This document shows positions 5,483 through 8,067 of a DNA stretch of 8,067 bases, in pieces. How positions within the stretch are numbered: position 1 is the first letter of the stretch; every line of letters starts with the position of its first letter. Position numbers and translations under genes: made by a program. Location of the stretch: positions 17,650-25,716 of the forward strand of contig FR901698.1 in NCBI GenBank assembly GCA_000437675.1, given 5' to 3'. The notes under the pieces were generated by a model. It searched no databases. It was not told the origin of the DNA and saw nothing but the letters and a program-made list of their open reading frames with translations. Source of the DNA: Prevotella sp. CAG:891. GTDB taxonomy: Bacteria; Bacteroidota; Bacteroidia; Bacteroidales; Bacteroidaceae.

Positions 5483-6088
5483 TTAGAACATGTAAGCCAC
5501 GTTCACCATAAAGTTAGAGTTGTGACACGAAGTATCGTCAACCACCTTGGTAAAGCCATATTCATAGCCGAAACCAATTTGGAAGCCCTTAGCTTCAACG
5601 CCCAGTTTCACGCCCCATCCGGCATCAAACACGTTAGCGCCGTTGTCACCATCGAAAAAGTCTACTTTGTCTTCCTTGCCTAAAAGTTCAACCTTCGTCT
5701 TACCGCAAACGCCAAAGGCAAAGTAAGGACCCGTAGCACCGAAAATCGACACATTGTTGCCCAAGTTAAAGCGGTAACCCACGTTCAAGGGAATTTCCAA
5801 ATAGCCGGGGGTCATCTTCACCTTAGCCACGTCGTCATCCATGTACTCGTATTCGCAACCCTTCTGCGTAAACGACAAGCCGAAGTCAGCAAACACATTG
5901 TTCGTAAAATTATATTCTCCGCGTACACCTACATTGAAACCAATGCGACAGTCAGCGTTTAAATCCGTAATCTTAGGCACGTTCATACCAGCGGTTACAC
6001 CAAAACGAAATTCGCCTGCACTCTGTGCTGAAGCTGTCAGGGCACTGCCTGCCAGGAGTGCTCCCAGTAATAATGCTTTTGTCTTCAT
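5483..6088 (-). CDS. Outer-membrane beta-barrel protein, PorT-like
   Basis: The product has 201 residues. The chosen ATG (6086-6088) opens a clear signal peptide, MKTKALLLGALLAGSALTASAQ, with cleavage expected after Ala21. The mature part is a run of amphipathic strands: FGVTAGMN near the N-terminus, LSFTQKG, YLEIPLNVGYRF, GPYFAFGVCGKTK, FDAGWGVKLG and a terminal NVAYMF ending in Phe, the usual last residue for barrel insertion. It belongs to the small PorT/OMP_b-brl_2 group; the function is unknown. Four cysteines in the mature chain are unusual for an outer-membrane barrel. An in-frame extension to 6142 lies within the predicted 5' untranslated region and overlaps the promoter, so I reject it. 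It is monocistronic: promoter at 6140-6171, terminator at 5354-5389. Confidence 0.88.
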   Translation of the reverse strand: MKTKALLLGALLAGSALTASAQSAGEFRFGVTAGMNVPKITDLNADCRIGFNVGVRGEYNFTNNVFADFGLSFTQKGCEYEYMDDDVAKVKMTPGYLEIPLNVGYRFNLGNNVSIFGATGPYFAFGVCGKTKVELLGKEDKVDFFDGDNGANVFDAGWGVKLGVEAKGFQIGFGYEYGFTKVVDDTSCHNSNFMVNVAYMF

Positions 6089-6105
6089 ATTTATTAAGGA
6101 TTTGC

Positions 6106-6122
6106 GGGGAAACGCGTTCCCC
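6106..6122 (-). promoter_or_regulatory. GC-rich hairpin in the 5' UTR of the minus-strand barrel gene
   Basis: GGGGAA and TTCCCC (6106-6111 and 6117-6122) form a perfect 6-bp stem with a 5-nt loop. It lies 17 bases upstream of the ATG, inside the roughly 45-nt untranslated leader. Such a stem can protect the mRNA end or modulate ribosome access; which applies is not shown. Confidence 0.5.
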
Positions 6123-6139
6123 ATGTTTATTTTCTGCAA

Positions 6140-6171
6140 CAAATGTAGGGAATTTAAATATCGGTCGCAAA
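6140..6171 (-). promoter_or_regulatory. Consensus Bacteroidetes promoter of the minus-strand barrel gene
   Basis: Read on the minus strand, TTTG (6171-6168) is followed after 20 bases by TACATTTG (6147-6140), matching -33 TTTG and -7 TAnnTTTG. Transcription should begin near 6133, about 45 bases before the ATG at 6088. This also fixes the start codon choice of that gene. Confidence 0.85.
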
Positions 6172-6241
6172 TAAATCCGCGAATAATGCCAATAAATAAT
6201 ACATAAGGAACACTTTTCCCCCTCTTTCTGTGATTTATGCT

Positions 6242-6292
6242 AAAAAAAGTCCGGCTTAGCTTACAAATCTCTGAGTGTAAGCCAAGCCGGAC
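6242..6292 (-). terminator. Strong intrinsic terminator of the GH92 gene
   Basis: The arms 6249-6265 and 6276-6292 form a 17-bp stem with one A-C mismatch around a 10-nt loop. Seven A at 6242-6248 supply the U-tract on the minus strand. It lies about 65 bases past the GH92 stop codon and separates that gene from the barrel gene promoter. Confidence 0.95.
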
Positions 6293-6355
6293 CCTGCTGC
6301 ATACCTGTCAGCTATCCGCCTGTTGCGTCGGAATCGTCAGGAAAACAGCCGCTTT

Positions 6356-8067
6356 TCATTGAGCCTTGGCGTCAAATTCAATGCGCAGCGTGCCGCCGTT
6401 CACCAGGTCGTCGTGGTTCAGCAAATAGCCCTTCAGCTTTTTGCCCCCCAGCGTGGCCCGGCGTATGTAGGCCTGCGAGCCCGTAGCCCCCGGCGCCTCG
6501 ATAACCAGCTCGCGGCGCGCATAGTAACCGGGCTGCAGGCTGATGACGATGCGGTCGAACACCGGAGCCGTCAGAATGTACGTCGGGTCGCCCGGACAAT
6601 TCGGGTAAAAGCCCATCATCGAGAACAGCGCCCAGGCCGACATCGTGCCCGTATCCTCGTTGCCCGGCAGTCCGTTAGGTTTCGACGTGAAATGCTTGGC
6701 CAGGAGGCTGCGCGTCAGCTGCTGCGTACGCCACTCCTCACCCTTGAAGTACGAGAACAAGTAAGGGTAAGCAATGTCAGGCTCGTTGGCCGGGTCGTAT
6801 AGCCCCTCGTCAAACACCCGTTGCAGTTTCCCAACAAAAGCCTTTTTTCCGCCCATCAGGCGCGCCAGCCCCGGAATGTCGTGCGGCACATAAAAGGTGT
6901 AGTTCCACGCCGAACCCTCATGAAAGCCCGGACAAGGCTCAAAGTTCTCACCCTGACGCGGGTTAAACGGACTCAAAAATTGCCCATTCGGCAGCAACGG
7001 CCGCAACGTGCCATATTCCGGACTGAAATAGTGGCGGTAACCCTGCGCCCGGCTCGCAAACAGCCGCGCATCCTCCGTCTTTCCCAGCGCCTGCGCCATG
7101 CGGCTCAGCGCGTAGTCTGCAATGTAATACTCCAAGGCATGGCTCACCGAGTTATCGTAAGGCGAGCGCAGCGGAATGTAGCCCAGGCGCAAGTAGTCGT
7201 CGTTGTCCGGTCGCAGTTTGTTCTCACTGCCCGGCGTCACCGCCCCCTTGCGCATAGCCTCGTAAGCCAGCTCCGCATCGAAGTGGCGCAATCCCTTCAT
7301 CCACGAGTCCACAATCACCGGAATCGAAGGGTCGCCCTCCATCGTGTACGTTTCGCGCCCGTAAAGCTCCCATTTCGGCAGCCAGCCATGCTCCTCGTAC
7401 ATGCCCAGCATCGAGTTCAGCATGTCGCGCTGCCGTTCCGGATACACCAGCGTCAGCAGCTGATGCACGTTGCGATACGTATCCCACAGGCTGAACACCG
7501 TGTAGCGGTTACCCTTCGTCGTGCGTATTTCGCTGCTCTCCATGGCCGGATACTGTCCGTTCACATCGTTCAGCACATTCGGGTGAATCAGCAAGTGGTA
7601 AAGCGCCGTGTAGAACACCCGTCGCTGCTCCTCGCTGCCGCCCTCCACGCGGATACGTCCCAAGTCATCGTTCCAGCGTTTCCGCGCCTCAGTGCGCAGC
7701 TCGTCGAACGAACGTCCGCGCTGTTCCGCCTCCAGGTTCTCGCGGGCATTTTCGATGCTCACAAAGCTCACCCCCATTCGCACCACCACCTGTTCGCCCT
7801 CGTGCGTATCGAAGCTGAACCACGCCCCGATATCGTCGCCGCTCATTTCCTTGCGGTAGGCCGTATACAGTTTGTAGCGCGCATTATCCGGGTCCCACTG
7901 CGCCTCGATGCCCATTTTCGGCCGCTGATACTTCCAGTAGCCCGAAGTTGTGCCGGCACGCTCCACCCGCATCACAAAGTAAATCGGGAACACCGCCTGG
8001 CGCGCATCGTAGCAAAACGTGCCCAGCAGTTTGCTGCCTTCAATTTCGTTTGGCGCGCTGAACCGCA
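6356..8067 (-). CDS. Glycoside hydrolase family 92 alpha-mannosidase, N-terminus beyond window
   Basis: GH92 enzymes are calcium-dependent exo-alpha-mannosidases that trim mannose from N-glycans or yeast mannan, usually in the periplasm or on the cell surface. The visible 569 residues run from the window edge to TGA (6356-6358); family members have roughly 720-770, so the signal peptide and part of the N-terminal beta-sandwich are missing. Upstream of the GTG at 7991-7993 the frame stays open to the edge (reading ARQAV), so that GTG is internal. GH92 landmarks in order: HPNVLNDVNGQY, YTVFSLWDTYRNVHQLL, LPKWELYGRETYTMEGD, HEGSAWNYTFYVPHD (Glu codon 6917-6919, probable catalytic acid), and GNEDTGTMSAW with FYPNCPG (Glu-Asp codons 6653-6658, near the base and calcium site). 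The linkage specificity cannot be told. No SusC/SusD partner is in view; the gene ends at a strong terminator. Confidence 0.93.
   Translation of the reverse strand, partial: RFSAPNEIEGSKLLGTFCYDARQAVFPIYFVMRVERAGTTSGYWKYQRPKMGIEAQWDPDNARYKLYTAYRKEMSGDDIGAWFSFDTHEGEQVVVRMGVSFVSIENARENLEAEQRGRSFDELRTEARKRWNDDLGRIRVEGGSEEQRRVFYTALYHLLIHPNVLNDVNGQYPAMESSEIRTTKGNRYTVFSLWDTYRNVHQLLTLVYPERQRDMLNSMLGMYEEHGWLPKWELYGRETYTMEGDPSIPVIVDSWMKGLRHFDAELAYEAMRKGAVTPGSENKLRPDNDDYLRLGYIPLRSPYDNSVSHALEYYIADYALSRMAQALGKTEDARLFASRAQGYRHYFSPEYGTLRPLLPNGQFLSPFNPRQGENFEPCPGFHEGSAWNYTFYVPHDIPGLARLMGGKKAFVGKLQRVFDEGLYDPANEPDIAYPYLFSYFKGEEWRTQQLTRSLLAKHFTSKPNGLPGNEDTGTMSAWALFSMMGFYPNCPGDPTYILTAPVFDRIVISLQPGYYARRELVIEAPGATGSQAYIRRATLGGKKLKGYLLNHDDLVNGGTLRIEFDAKAQ

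Noticed and set aside
5471..5683. Plus-strand frame of 70 codons starting in the intergenic end
   Set aside because: Most of it is antisense to the minus-strand barrel gene, which has a clear signal peptide, promoter and terminator.
6089..6142. N-terminal extension of the minus-strand barrel protein to 6142
   Set aside because: The extended start overlaps the -7 element at 6140-6147, upstream of the predicted transcript start, and would bury the signal peptide.
7991..7993. GTG at 7991-7993 as the start of the GH92 gene
   Set aside because: The frame remains open and protein-like to the window edge, and the family needs about 150-200 more N-terminal residues.

Overview
The window reads as chromosomal DNA of a Bacteroidota (order Bacteroidales) with a fairly high GC, C-ending codon preference. 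The evidence is the Bacteroidetes-type promoters (-7 TAnnTTTG with -33 TTTG), genes without Shine-Dalgarno sequences, a Bacteroidales-type DEAD-box helicase N-terminus, PorT-like outer-membrane barrels with signal peptides ending in A-Q, and a GH92 mannosidase typical of gut Bacteroidales. I cannot name the genus; a Prevotellaceae- or Muribaculaceae-like organism is a guess.

Layout. Positions 1-3948 carry plus-strand housekeeping genes: the 3' end of a DUF2851-like gene (1-118), an acyl-CoA thioesterase of the hotdog fold (199-588), dprA (682-1800) and a DeaD/CsdA-like RNA helicase (2059-3948). dprA is closed by a terminator whose U-tract runs into the helicase promoter. The helicase mRNA has a leader of about 110 nt with a long-range stem followed by six T (possible attenuator) and starts at TTG. 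A plus-strand outer-membrane barrel gene (4055-4720) follows, ending in a strong terminator. On the minus strand lie a second barrel gene of the same type (5483-6088) with its own promoter and terminator, and the C-terminal three quarters of a GH92 alpha-mannosidase (6356-8067, running off the window) with its own terminator.

The 760-base convergent gap between the two barrel genes (4721-5482) is the most unusual part. It holds a complete miniature transcription unit on the plus strand: a perfect 6+4+6 dyad abutting a near-consensus promoter, an 8-codon open reading frame, and a strong intrinsic terminator whose 5' arm starts inside the stop codon. The predicted transcript is about 80 nt. Downstream of it lie four tandem copies of a 21-bp unit with an invariant 15-bp core, then a series of inverted repeats. 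None of this belongs to an adjacent gene.

Functionally the genes are mostly independent: DNA uptake/recombination (DprA), RNA remodelling (helicase), envelope barrels of unknown role, and mannose-glycan degradation (GH92). No mobile element, CRISPR array, tRNA or rRNA was seen. The candidate novelties are the small transcription unit, the 21-bp array and the helicase leader; all three are inferences from sequence signals and need comparative or RNA-seq confirmation.
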